The notes beneath the pieces were generated by a model. That model was given only the letters and a program-made list of their open reading frames with translations. It searched no databases and was not told the DNA's origin. DNA of 7,321 nucleotides, from contig JBIKUE010000185.1 of assembly GCA_044347755.1 (NCBI GenBank), positions 1 to 7,321 on the forward strand, read 5' to 3'. Origin of the DNA: M3007 sp044347755 (GTDB lineage Bacteria; Bacteroidota; Bacteroidia; Chitinophagales; Saprospiraceae). The translations under genes and the position numbers were made by a program. How positions within the stretch are numbered: position 1 is the stretch's first letter; every line of letters begins with the position of its first letter. This document shows positions 1 through 5,988 of this stretch, piece by piece.

Positions 1-141
1 CTTCGTGCCTTCGTGCCTTCGTGCCTTCGTGCCTTCGTGCCTTCGTGCCTTCGTGCCTTCGTGCCTTCGTGCCTTCGTGCCTTCGTGCCTTCGTGCCTTC
101 GTGCCTTCGTGCCTTCGTGCCTTCGTGTTTTTTCGTGCCTT
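1..141. repeat. Tandem octamer array (CTTCGTGC)n, truncated by window edge
   Basis: Fifteen perfect head-to-tail copies of CTTCGTGC fill positions 1-120. A sixteenth copy (121-128) has its last base changed to T. After a short T run, a degenerate copy (TTCGTGCC at about 132-139) reaches the end of the neighbouring mlaD gene. The array continues beyond the left edge, so the real copy number is unknown. Read on the minus strand the unit is GCACGAAG and starts immediately after the mlaD stop codon. Because 8 is not a multiple of 3, each reading frame has a 24-nt period, and none of the six frames contains a stop codon. The unit is not palindromic, so this is neither a terminator nor a CRISPR array. 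It looks like a simple-sequence repeat grown by slippage or unequal recombination. Confidence 0.97.
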
Positions 142-1117
142 AATTCCTGGCTTTTTTCTCTTGTTTTTTAAAATATCGCCTGAACAGGATATTGCTTTTC
201 AGCGCTTCCATGTTTGCTGCAAAAGCTGCTGTACCTTTTTCCGCATTTTCAATCGTCGAACGCAGGTTTTCAGCCATCAGGGAGTCGCGTAGCAGGGTGT
301 TTACGGTACCATTACCTTGTTGAATATCCTTTTCAAGGGCATTGGCCATGTGATTGACATCTGTTACCAGTCGCTGGGTACTATTTTCCAGTGCCTGAAT
401 TTGGGTCACTGCTTGTTTAAGTTCGGTGGATAGGGTAGTGTCGTTTAATAAAACAGCGAGTGTGCCTTTGCCTTCCGTAGCCTGGCGAAGGGTAGCAATG
501 GATTCTTTTACGAGTAAGGAAGCGTTTTCGCTGGTTTCGTGCAGATGAGAAAGGGCACTTCTCAGGTTATGAGAAAGTGATTTGTCGTTCAGAAGGCTGG
601 AAAGTTCGCTGCTGGTATTGATCAGTTGGATGGTTTCAAGTAGGCCTTCTGCTATCTTAGACACCTTTTCATTGGTGCCGTAAAGGGTTTGCAGCATTTT
701 TTCTGTGTTTACCTCTTCCTTGGAGGGTAACAGTTCACCACCTTGTACAAACGGGGCGTTGCCGGTAGCTGTGGAGATATTGAGTACACGATTTCCAATC
801 AGGCCATCAGTACCCAGGCTAACCAGTGAGTTGGTCTTGATATATTGCCGCATTTTTTTATCCAGCGTGAGGGTGACCTCCACCGTGGTGTCGTTCAATA
901 TTTTGATGTTATGCACACTGCCCACATCAATTCCGGAAAAACGAACATTGTTTCCCAGCAATAATCCGTTGACATCTTTGAAATGGGTTTTCAACTGAAG
1001 GCTGGATCCGAATATCGTTTTGTTTTTTCCCAGTGTATAGAGGGCGAAAACAAGGATTACCAGTCCGATCAGGACAAAAACACCCAGTTTTACAGCATTA
1101 ATCTTATTCTTTTTCAT
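140..1117 (-). CDS. mlaD: MlaD-like MCE domain protein (lipid transport, periplasmic)
   Basis: MCE-family substrate-binding component of a Mla-type phospholipid ABC transporter. It is anchored in the inner membrane with its bulk in the periplasm. From the ATG at 1117 it has 325 residues: a short basic N-terminus, one membrane segment (about 11-29), an MCE/MlaD domain (about 38-118, including FSGIDVGSV and GTDGLIGNR), then a long helical tail (about 140-310). The tail contains three related motifs: LLNDKSLSHNL (about 175), GKGTLAVLLNDTTLSTEL (about 217) and GNGTVNTLLRDSLMAENL (about 268). Similar tails are common in MCE proteins and may form a coiled-coil or tunnel. A basic motif, FRRYFKKQEKK, lies at the C-terminus. 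The ATG lies 5 nt after the MlaF stop. A TTG at 1126 overlapping that stop (TTGA) is possible but less likely. It is the last gene of the operon, and its TAA abuts the octamer array. Confidence 0.93.
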   Translation of the reverse strand: MKKNKINAVKLGVFVLIGLVILVFALYTLGKNKTIFGSSLQLKTHFKDVNGLLLGNNVRFSGIDVGSVHNIKILNDTTVEVTLTLDKKMRQYIKTNSLVSLGTDGLIGNRVLNISTATGNAPFVQGGELLPSKEEVNTEKMLQTLYGTNEKVSKIAEGLLETIQLINTSSELSSLLNDKSLSHNLRSALSHLHETSENASLLVKESIATLRQATEGKGTLAVLLNDTTLSTELKQAVTQIQALENSTQRLVTDVNHMANALEKDIQQGNGTVNTLLRDSLMAENLRSTIENAEKGTAAFAANMEALKSNILFRRYFKKQEKKARN

Positions 1118-1122
1118 AATGG

Positions 1123-1854
1123 TCAATCAAAAAATGCGCGAATTTTAGGATCATTGGAATGTGACAATTCATCATAGGTGCCTACGGCATAACACTTGCC
1201 GTCAATGAGCATGGCAATACGATGGGCTACTGTTTTTACACAACGCATATCGTGTGAAATCACCAAAGAAGAGGTCTGGTATTTGTCGCGGATTTGGTTG
1301 ATTAAGGCACTTATTTCCTGACTGGTGATGGGGTCAAGTCCGGTGGTTGGCTCGTCGTACAAAATGATATCTGGCTTAAGGATCAGGGTTCTGGCCAGGG
1401 CAATCCGTTTGCGCATACCTCCGGAAAGATCAGCCGGCATCATGTCTACGGTGTGTTCCAGCCCCACATTTTGCAGAGCTTCCCAAACCATCTGGTCCAC
1501 TTCTTTAGGTGTAAGTTGAAAGGAATGCCTGCGCAGCGGAAATTCAAGGTTCTCCCGCACAGTCATGGAGTCGTAAAGTGCATTGCTTTGAAAAAGGAAA
1601 GCCACTTTCATACGCACCTGATCTAATTGCACATGGTTGAGAGAAAGTACGTTTTTCCCTAACACATGAACTTTTCCACGATCAGGCTCAATGAGGCCAA
1701 TGATACATTTGATCAGCACGGATTTGCCGGAACCGGATTTACCCAGTACCACCAGATTTTCTCCCCGATGAAGCGTCAGATCAAAATGATCCAGTACCTT
1801 GTTGGCGCCGAATGATTTACACAGACCTTCTATTTTAATGACAACATCGTTCAT
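1123..1854 (-). CDS. mlaF: MlaF-like ABC transporter ATP-binding protein
   Basis: Cytoplasmic ATPase that powers the MCE lipid transporter together with the adjacent permease and MlaD. The protein is 243 residues, the normal size for a single nucleotide-binding domain of this family. All catalytic motifs are intact: Walker A GKSGSGKS (38-45), Q-loop Q89, signature LSGGMRKR (143-150), Walker B IILYDE (163-168) followed by PTTGLDP, and the switch histidine H201 in ISHDM. The LSGGMRKR signature, in place of the usual LSGGQ, is typical of the MlaF/Ttg2A group. The ATG start lies 9 nt after the mlaE stop, and the TGA stop lies just before mlaD, so translation of the three genes is probably coupled. 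No MlaB (STAS-domain) partner gene is visible in the window. Confidence 0.95.
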   Translation of the reverse strand: MNDVVIKIEGLCKSFGANKVLDHFDLTLHRGENLVVLGKSGSGKSVLIKCIIGLIEPDRGKVHVLGKNVLSLNHVQLDQVRMKVAFLFQSNALYDSMTVRENLEFPLRRHSFQLTPKEVDQMVWEALQNVGLEHTVDMMPADLSGGMRKRIALARTLILKPDIILYDEPTTGLDPITSQEISALINQIRDKYQTSSLVISHDMRCVKTVAHRIAMLIDGKCYAVGTYDELSHSNDPKIRAFFD

Positions 1855-1863
1855 GGGGGTACA

Positions 1864-2634
1864 TTACGGTTGGAACAAATCGGAGACTTGGACGGCAAGC
1901 AGATCCAGAATGAATATGGCGACCGAGGAGGCAACTACAGATGAATTAGCTGATAAACCAACGCCTTCGGTGCCTTTTTCACAATAATAGCCCTTATAAC
2001 AGCCAATGATGCCAACGGCAAATCCAAAAAAGAAGGTCTTGATAAATGCCGGAATGATATCAATATAGGTCAGGTTGTCAAAAACCTTTTTAAAAAAGAG
2101 CGGGTAAGTGAGGGCTTCATACATATTTACCCCCAGATAGGATCCTCCGAGGGCAATAGTATCTGCCAAAATCACCAAAACAGGTAACATGAGCATAGTG
2201 GCAAGAGTGCGCGTTACCACCAAATACTTAAAGGGATTGGTACCTGAAACCTCCATGGCATCTATTTGCTCAGTAACCTTCATGGAGCCCAGTTCTGCAC
2301 CAATGCTGGAGCCAATTTTACCGGCAAAGATCAGGGCGGTCAGAATAGGGCCAACCTCCCTTACCAATGCAACGCCTACCATGGCCGGAATTTGCACTTC
2401 TACACCGTAATACACCATGGTTGGCCGAAGTTGCATGGTAAGTACTAATCCAATAATAAAGGCGGTTAGTCCCACCAGTGGAAGTGATTGGTATCCAACC
2501 AAAAAGCACTGACGCACAAATTCAGCCCATTCAAACCGGGGCTGAAATCCTTCCCGGAAAAACCTCAGCGAAAACCTTGCGATCTCGCCGGTTTCATTCA
2601 GGAAGGATTTAACGTTATCAGGTACGTAAAGCAT
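1864..2634 (-). CDS. mlaE: MlaE-like ABC transporter permease
   Basis: Integral inner-membrane permease of the Mla-type phospholipid transporter; it should pair as a dimer with MlaF and bind the MCE protein MlaD. The protein is 256 residues, the family's usual length. It has an amphipathic N-terminal stretch (about 10-45) and then several hydrophobic segments (roughly 50-70, 85-105, 145-165, 195-215 and 232-250). Family motifs visible are VREVGPILTALIFAGKIGSS (91-110), EQIDAMEVSGTNPF (122-135, the region expected to contact the ATPase) and GTEGVGLSANSSVV (221-234). The ATG lies only 2 nt after the stop of the L,D-transpeptidase gene (TAACCATG), which suggests translational coupling. No Shine-Dalgarno sequence is seen, as is common in Bacteroidota. 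Confidence 0.95.
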   Translation of the reverse strand: MLYVPDNVKSFLNETGEIARFSLRFFREGFQPRFEWAEFVRQCFLVGYQSLPLVGLTAFIIGLVLTMQLRPTMVYYGVEVQIPAMVGVALVREVGPILTALIFAGKIGSSIGAELGSMKVTEQIDAMEVSGTNPFKYLVVTRTLATMLMLPVLVILADTIALGGSYLGVNMYEALTYPLFFKKVFDNLTYIDIIPAFIKTFFFGFAVGIIGCYKGYYCEKGTEGVGLSANSSVVASSVAIFILDLLAVQVSDLFQP

Positions 2635-2636
2635 GG

Positions 2637-3683
2637 TTAAAAGAGAGGGTCACACTGGCACATTTGGGTTGCAAAGGAAGCATCGGGTACTATAGCGGCG
2701 GTAGTCCGGTTTTTTTTAGTTTTCTTTTTGGGCGCGTAAATATCCCGGTAATGCAAGGTGTCGCCAATGCTGTTTATGGCTGTAAGATCGTAACGAATAT
2801 TCACTTTTGTACCAACAGGCGCATAAAAATATATGCGCCAGGCATCTGCCTCAGACGTGCCGATACAACCGTTGGAAGCAGCTTTTCCAAGCGATCGGGG
2901 GTTAGTGGTAGGGTGAATAAGTTGTCCGTACCTTTCCCCGTCAATGATAGGCTCAATCCAGGGTATTTGTGGCATCAGGGTGGTACGCCGGTCGTCGCGT
3001 TTGGTGAATTTGAATCGTTCTCCGTTAACCGGATCAATGAAAATGGGGTAGCGGTTGACACGCATGATGGTTCCTTTTCCTGTGCGGGTGCGCAGATCTA
3101 CCTCATGGCCGGCCAGTTCAAGGCGTTTAGTTTCATTTTTGCCAACCCTGACAGGAATATTGTACAGGATAGAATCCCCCTCCATGATCCGCATTTCAAA
3201 GGCGGGAATATTGAGGTCCAGCCAGGTGTTGGCCATCTTGCCTAATAACCGGGCGGCTTTCTCAGGCCCCGGAATCCGGATGGTGTCGCCGGCGTGAAGT
3301 ATGCGCATACGGGGCTGGTCATAAACAATATTTCCTTTAGCTCTCTGGAGGTAGTAATCTGTTTGAACCAGGCTGTCCAGTATCCAGGGATTCTCACGCA
3401 GGATCAGGTTTTCGGTCAAAGGATAAGTTTTGAGGGTATCAAATTGGGTAACCAGCTTGTCCAGATAGGTAAAAAAATGCCGAATTTCCACGTCTTGGCT
3501 CACCAAAGCCAGGGCGAGCGGTGGTTCCTCTGGCGCTGCTAATGGAACGATGGAGTCTTTTTGGACTAAGATAGGCTCTGATGCGGGTGTGGCACGGGAG
3601 TTTTCTCTGCAGGCAGATAGCCCGGTCAGCAAGGTATGTACGCCAAACAACAAAAACAGTAATAATGGTTTTGAGGAACGCAA
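2637..3683 (-). CDS. L,D-transpeptidase (YkuD domain) lipoprotein
   Basis: Probable periplasmic L,D-transpeptidase, a cysteine enzyme that makes 3-3 cross-links in peptidoglycan or attaches proteins to it. The 348-residue product starts with a lipoprotein signal peptide and lipobox LSAC (C25). A Pro/Glu-rich and helical spacer follows, then a short LysM-like end (LHAGDTIRIPG, 129-139; weak). The YkuD catalytic domain spans about 152-300. The catalytic motif is H257 with SNGCIG at 270-275, giving the nucleophile C273. The usual family form is SHGC(I/V)R, so the His-to-Asn and Arg-to-Gly changes mark a variant subfamily. A basic tail (PKKKTKKNR, about 318-326) and a CQC motif near the end are unexplained. 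The start is TTG at 3683: a stop codon lies two codons upstream, the first internal Met is at residue 126, and only this start gives a complete lipoprotein signal. Confidence 0.88.
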   Translation of the reverse strand: MRSSKPLLLFLLFGVHTLLTGLSACRENSRATPASEPILVQKDSIVPLAAPEEPPLALALVSQDVEIRHFFTYLDKLVTQFDTLKTYPLTENLILRENPWILDSLVQTDYYLQRAKGNIVYDQPRMRILHAGDTIRIPGPEKAARLLGKMANTWLDLNIPAFEMRIMEGDSILYNIPVRVGKNETKRLELAGHEVDLRTRTGKGTIMRVNRYPIFIDPVNGERFKFTKRDDRRTTLMPQIPWIEPIIDGERYGQLIHPTTNPRSLGKAASNGCIGTSEADAWRIYFYAPVGTKVNIRYDLTAINSIGDTLHYRDIYAPKKKTKKNRTTAAIVPDASFATQMCQCDPLF

Positions 3684-3703
3684 TGGTTACATGTTTAGAT
3701 GAA

Positions 3704-4102
3704 TCAGGAAGATATACTTAGCAGCAACAATAATCCGGCAGCCAGGAATAAGCCATTCATAACAATACCCAGTATGGACAAAATCCGAATGCCTTTCGTC
3801 TGGTACCAGCGTTTTCGTGCCCTGCGTAGCCCAAAGATACTTAAAAGCAAGCCGATAATGGATAACGGTAGGGTGGTGAAAATGGCCAAAAACGGCGAGA
3901 TAAACCAGCTAGCCAGGGTCAATACAAACATGGATATGCCAAGGATGGCCATCCCTGCACCATCTCCCGAAGCATCTTTATCTTTCGTTGAAAGCAAAGT
4001 GGTAAACGGATCATATCCTTCGGCCGAGGCTGTTGTGCACGTTGCTGAAGATACAGGAGTTGAGAAGCTAACAAACAGAATAAAGGGAATTACATGTTTC
4101 AT
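3704..4102 (-). CDS. Small membrane protein with signal peptide, third of tandem triad
   Basis: I do not recognise a specific function. From the ATG at 4102 the protein has 132 residues. A signal peptide (1 to about 19, ending VSS or SSA) is followed by an acidic/polar linker (about 22-50, TKDKDASGDG), a long hydrophobic hairpin (about 51-92), a strongly basic loop RRARKRWYQTKG (93-104) and a final hydrophobic helix (about 106-130). The hairpin, basic loop and helix resemble the small-membrane-protein group annotated as DUF4190-like in many Bacteroidota, but this is an impression from pattern only. The chosen ATG lies 8 nt after the preceding gene's stop. A TTG at 4114 overlapping that stop would add four residues and weaken the signal peptide. 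It is followed 20 nt later by the L,D-transpeptidase gene. Confidence 0.8.
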   Translation of the reverse strand: MKHVIPFILFVSFSTPVSSATCTTASAEGYDPFTTLLSTKDKDASGDGAGMAILGISMFVLTLASWFISPFLAIFTTLPLSIIGLLLSIFGLRRARKRWYQTKGIRILSILGIVMNGLFLAAGLLLLLSISS

Positions 4103-4110
4103 AAAACCAA

Positions 4111-4572
4111 TCAAATAGCGCCGGGAAACAGCAGGTTAATAGCCCCGATAAGCAATAGTGCCGAAGCGATCATGATACCAGTGATAATCAATATGCCACG
4201 GGCATATTTTTTGGATTTTTTATTGGGTTTTCGGCCAAGGACAATGATGGCCAGGATATTGGCTACCAAAATGCCGGCCAGGCCCACATAAGCCAGCGGC
4301 ATAAAAACTCCTCCCAAAACCATCGTTCCAGCGAAAGAAGCAACCAGCAGACTTACGGAAGTTTTAGCCAGCTTGCTGGGGCGTTCCTGGATGAGGGAAT
4401 CTTGTTTGCCGGATGAAAGATTGAATATCGCCGCTTTGAGGGAAGGTAACAGTCGCTGTTTTTCCGATACACCCATATCGACCGACTTTGAAGGGGCCTC
4501 AGGTATAGCCACCAGCGGCTGACTATGTCCCAGTAAAAAACAGCACAGTGATATTATGATTGATTTGGACAT
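4111..4572 (-). CDS. Small membrane protein with signal peptide, second of tandem triad
   Basis: Function unknown. From the ATG at 4572 the product has 153 residues. A signal peptide (about 1-22, MSKSIIISLCCFLLGHSQPL) leads to a polar linker (about 24-73). A roughly 39-residue hydrophobic hairpin (about 74-112), a basic loop RKPNKKSKKYARG (114-126) and a last hydrophobic helix (127-149) follow. This order matches both neighbours, so the three look like old tandem duplicates. The frame is open upstream to 4683, but those extra 37 residues overlap the previous gene, have no signal-like character and are read in a different frame from that gene's real product, so the later ATG is preferred. Spacing is 20 nt from the upstream gene and 8 nt to the downstream one. 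Confidence 0.82.
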   Translation of the reverse strand: MSKSIIISLCCFLLGHSQPLVAIPEAPSKSVDMGVSEKQRLLPSLKAAIFNLSSGKQDSLIQERPSKLAKTSVSLLVASFAGTMVLGGVFMPLAYVGLAGILVANILAIIVLGRKPNKKSKKYARGILIITGIMIASALLLIGAINLLFPGAI

Positions 4573-4592
4573 GGAAAATGTTGTTGTAATCG

Positions 4593-5102
4593 TCAGAAAA
4601 TAGCGGCTAATGCGGCAATTAAAAGCACATAGGCCAACAAGGCAATGATGGCGGCCAACAGTACCAGTGCAAGGGAAGCCCATAAAATCGTTTTCGCTTT
4701 TTTACGGGCTTTGGGGTCCTCACTGGTTGCAAGTATGACAAAGGATAACACGTCGCTGGTTAACATGGCAGCCAGCCCGACATACAGGAGTGCAACACTG
4801 ATGAAGGCCCCAAGGCAAATCAGAATAACACCAATAATAAATAGGATAAGTGCCAGGGAATCCATGTTTCCAACCTGATCCTGTACCCAGGCTTTGGCAA
4901 GTTTCATCCCTTTTTTTAAGGCGCGCCATTGTTTAAAGAATCCGCCTTTTTTGTGTGTTTCCGCTTTTGTTCCTGATTTGACCGTAGCAACACCAGTCAC
5001 TACATCCTGAGTTACTTGCGCCGGAGCTTCCAAGGCATACATTGGCATGGCACTAAAAAGGCTGATCGTTAGCCCAATGAGTAAATGGAATGTGTTTTTC
5101 AT
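4593..5102 (-). CDS. Small membrane protein with signal peptide, first of tandem triad
   Basis: Function unknown. The 169-residue product begins with a signal peptide (about 1-23, cleavage likely after MYA). A linker that becomes very basic (KKGGFFKQWRALKKGMKLAK, 51-70) follows, probably an amphipathic helix. Then come a hydrophobic hairpin (about 82-125), a charged loop (SEDPKARKKAK, 127-137) and a long hydrophobic C-terminus (138-169) ending in Ala/Leu-rich sequence. Positive charge flanks both sides of the hairpin, so the positive-inside rule gives no clear topology if the signal peptide is cleaved. The ATG at 5102 is preceded by an A-rich leader (AACAAAATCAAAATATA) of the kind that replaces Shine-Dalgarno sequences in many Bacteroidota. 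It may be the first gene of the tightly packed operon that runs to mlaD. Confidence 0.82.
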   Translation of the reverse strand: MKNTFHLLIGLTISLFSAMPMYALEAPAQVTQDVVTGVATVKSGTKAETHKKGGFFKQWRALKKGMKLAKAWVQDQVGNMDSLALILFIIGVILICLGAFISVALLYVGLAAMLTSDVLSFVILATSEDPKARKKAKTILWASLALVLLAAIIALLAYVLLIAALAAIF

Positions 5103-5163
5103 TATATTTTGATTTTGTTTTGAACTGATCGTCCGAAAAGGTCGTCTTATAAGTTGCCTGGTG

Positions 5164-5811
5164 TTAATCTGGCCTTGCTTTCCTAAAAATGCCGGCGGTT
5201 AGCATCAAATCAACACCAAAATAGGTGCGCCTTTGATTGAAATGTGCGAACATGCCCAGGCTGCCACCCATAGCATCCAGAAATTGCAAGTGAAACGCTC
5301 CCCTGAAATAACCTCCTGTTCCAAACCGGCTAACGCTTTCGTAGGTGTAGTTAGCACTACACCAGGTAAGGCCCAAAAAGGGATCCTGAGAACAAGGGTT
5401 AGCCACGGGAACAAAATTGTCGGCCTGATTTTGCCACATCAATGATGGCCCAACTTCGAGACTAAAACCAATATTGTCCTTCAGCCTGAAAAGTTTGAAG
5501 GCAGAAATGCCAAGGGCAAAGTGTCGGTCAGGCTCCACATCATCACTTCCGTCGCCAAACAAGCCATTGCCACCATCGTAATTGGATGGCTTATGCTCAG
5601 AAGGCGAGAGACCTGCATTACAGGTAAGCGCTGCTCCCCAGCCTTTGTTGCTGTATCCTCCTGCTTGCAAGGTGGCGGCAAAAGGGACAGTAATGCCAGC
5701 TCCGACAAAAAAGCGGTGAGGCTGATGAGCGGAATTTGTGGTAGCTTCCTGAGCGTTGAGGGAATAACCCCCTATCATTAAGAAAATTGCGATGACAGTT
5801 TTAATGGACAT
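5164..5811 (-). CDS. Outer-membrane beta-barrel-like protein
   Basis: Probable small outer-membrane barrel; no specific function recognised. From the ATG at 5811 it has 215 residues. A signal peptide (1-20, ending LNA|Q) is followed by alternating strands with glycine/aromatic turns: RFFVGAGITVPFAATLQAGG (33-52), GWGAALTCNAG (57-67), HFALGISAFKLFRL (97-110), IGFSLEVGPSLMW (114-126), FRGAFHLQFLD (169-179) and TYFGVDLMLTAGIF (196-209). Such GxGI...A/V-rich strands are usual in Bacteroidota outer-membrane proteins. A long Asn/Gly/Asp-rich segment (76-96) probably forms a surface loop, and C140 and C151 may pair in another loop. The ATG is favoured over an upstream TTG at 5826 because a GAGGAAG Shine-Dalgarno-like sequence (5818-5824) sits 6 nt before it and would lie inside the longer form. 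It is separated by 61 nt from the next gene, so co-transcription is uncertain. Confidence 0.8.
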   Translation of the reverse strand: MSIKTVIAIFLMIGGYSLNAQEATTNSAHQPHRFFVGAGITVPFAATLQAGGYSNKGWGAALTCNAGLSPSEHKPSNYDGGNGLFGDGSDDVEPDRHFALGISAFKLFRLKDNIGFSLEVGPSLMWQNQADNFVPVANPCSQDPFLGLTWCSANYTYESVSRFGTGGYFRGAFHLQFLDAMGGSLGMFAHFNQRRTYFGVDLMLTAGIFRKARPD

Positions 5812-5817
5812 AATATG

Positions 5818-5824
5818 CTTCCTC
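5818..5824 (-). promoter_or_regulatory. Shine-Dalgarno-like site for the beta-barrel gene
   Basis: On the minus strand GAGGAAG lies 6 nt upstream of the ATG at 5811. It is the only clear purine-rich ribosome-binding sequence I found before a gene in this window. It decides the start in favour of this ATG rather than the TTG at 5826. The other starts have no or A-rich leaders. Confidence 0.5.
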
Positions 5825-5908
5825 AAGGCAGTTCAATATCAAAGTAAAGTTAAGATACTTATTTGATTTCTCCTAATATAAAAGTATTTCTCTTTAAACG
5901 ACCTTGGG

Positions 5909-5962
5909 TTTTTGAATTTCACTGCCCCGGCGATTTATCGCCGGGGCAGTGAAATTCAAAAA
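5909..5962. repeat. Perfect 26-bp inverted repeat (hairpin), possible transcript end
   Basis: The arms 5909-5934 and 5937-5962 are exact reverse complements separated by TT, so RNA from either strand can fold into one long hairpin. The stem has a GC-rich core (GCCCCGGCGAT paired with ATCGCCGGGGC) and AT-rich outer part (TTTTTGAATTTC paired with GAAATTCAAAAA). It begins 26 nt downstream of the metalloprotease stop and lies about 100 nt before the next gene, where a terminator is expected. However, the flanks are TTTTT before and AAAAA after the stem on both strands. This is the reverse of an intrinsic terminator, which needs U residues after the stem. It could instead be an RNA 3'-end stabilising or processing hairpin, a binding site, or one copy of an interspersed palindromic repeat. 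Confidence 0.93.
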
Positions 5963-5988
5963 TGCTTGGCAGTAGAGGAAAGAGAGCG

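Noticed and set aside
1..128. CRISPR array
   Set aside because: The units are contiguous 8-bp repeats without spacers, and no cas genes are present.
5..292. Plus-strand 95-residue open frame with repeating PSCLRAFV peptide
   Set aside because: It is the translation of the octamer array running into antisense mlaD. The array is open in every frame, so the length means nothing, and there is no start signal or domain.
2664..3245. 193-residue plus-strand open frame
   Set aside because: It lies entirely antisense to the L,D-transpeptidase gene, which has a clear lipobox and catalytic motif. Its translation has no recognisable domain or signal.
3699..4118. 139-residue plus-strand open frame
   Set aside because: It is antisense to the third small membrane protein. 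That minus-strand frame has a signal peptide and membrane segments, while the plus frame shows no coherent pattern.
4573..4683. N-terminal extension of the second small membrane protein to 4683
   Set aside because: The extension overlaps the preceding gene in another frame, lacks signal-peptide features and would place the real signal peptide inside the protein.
5103..5163. Promoter or terminator in the 61-nt gap before the small-protein triad
   Set aside because: I found no -7/-33 pair and no convincing stem; only an A-rich leader just before the ATG is visible.
5838..5880. Possible Bacteroidota promoter (-7 TAnnTTTG) upstream of the beta-barrel gene, minus strand TTACTTTG at 5840-5847
   Set aside because: It is one mismatch from the -7 consensus, and no TTTG -33 element lies at the expected distance. 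The region is AT-rich, so such a match is expected by chance.
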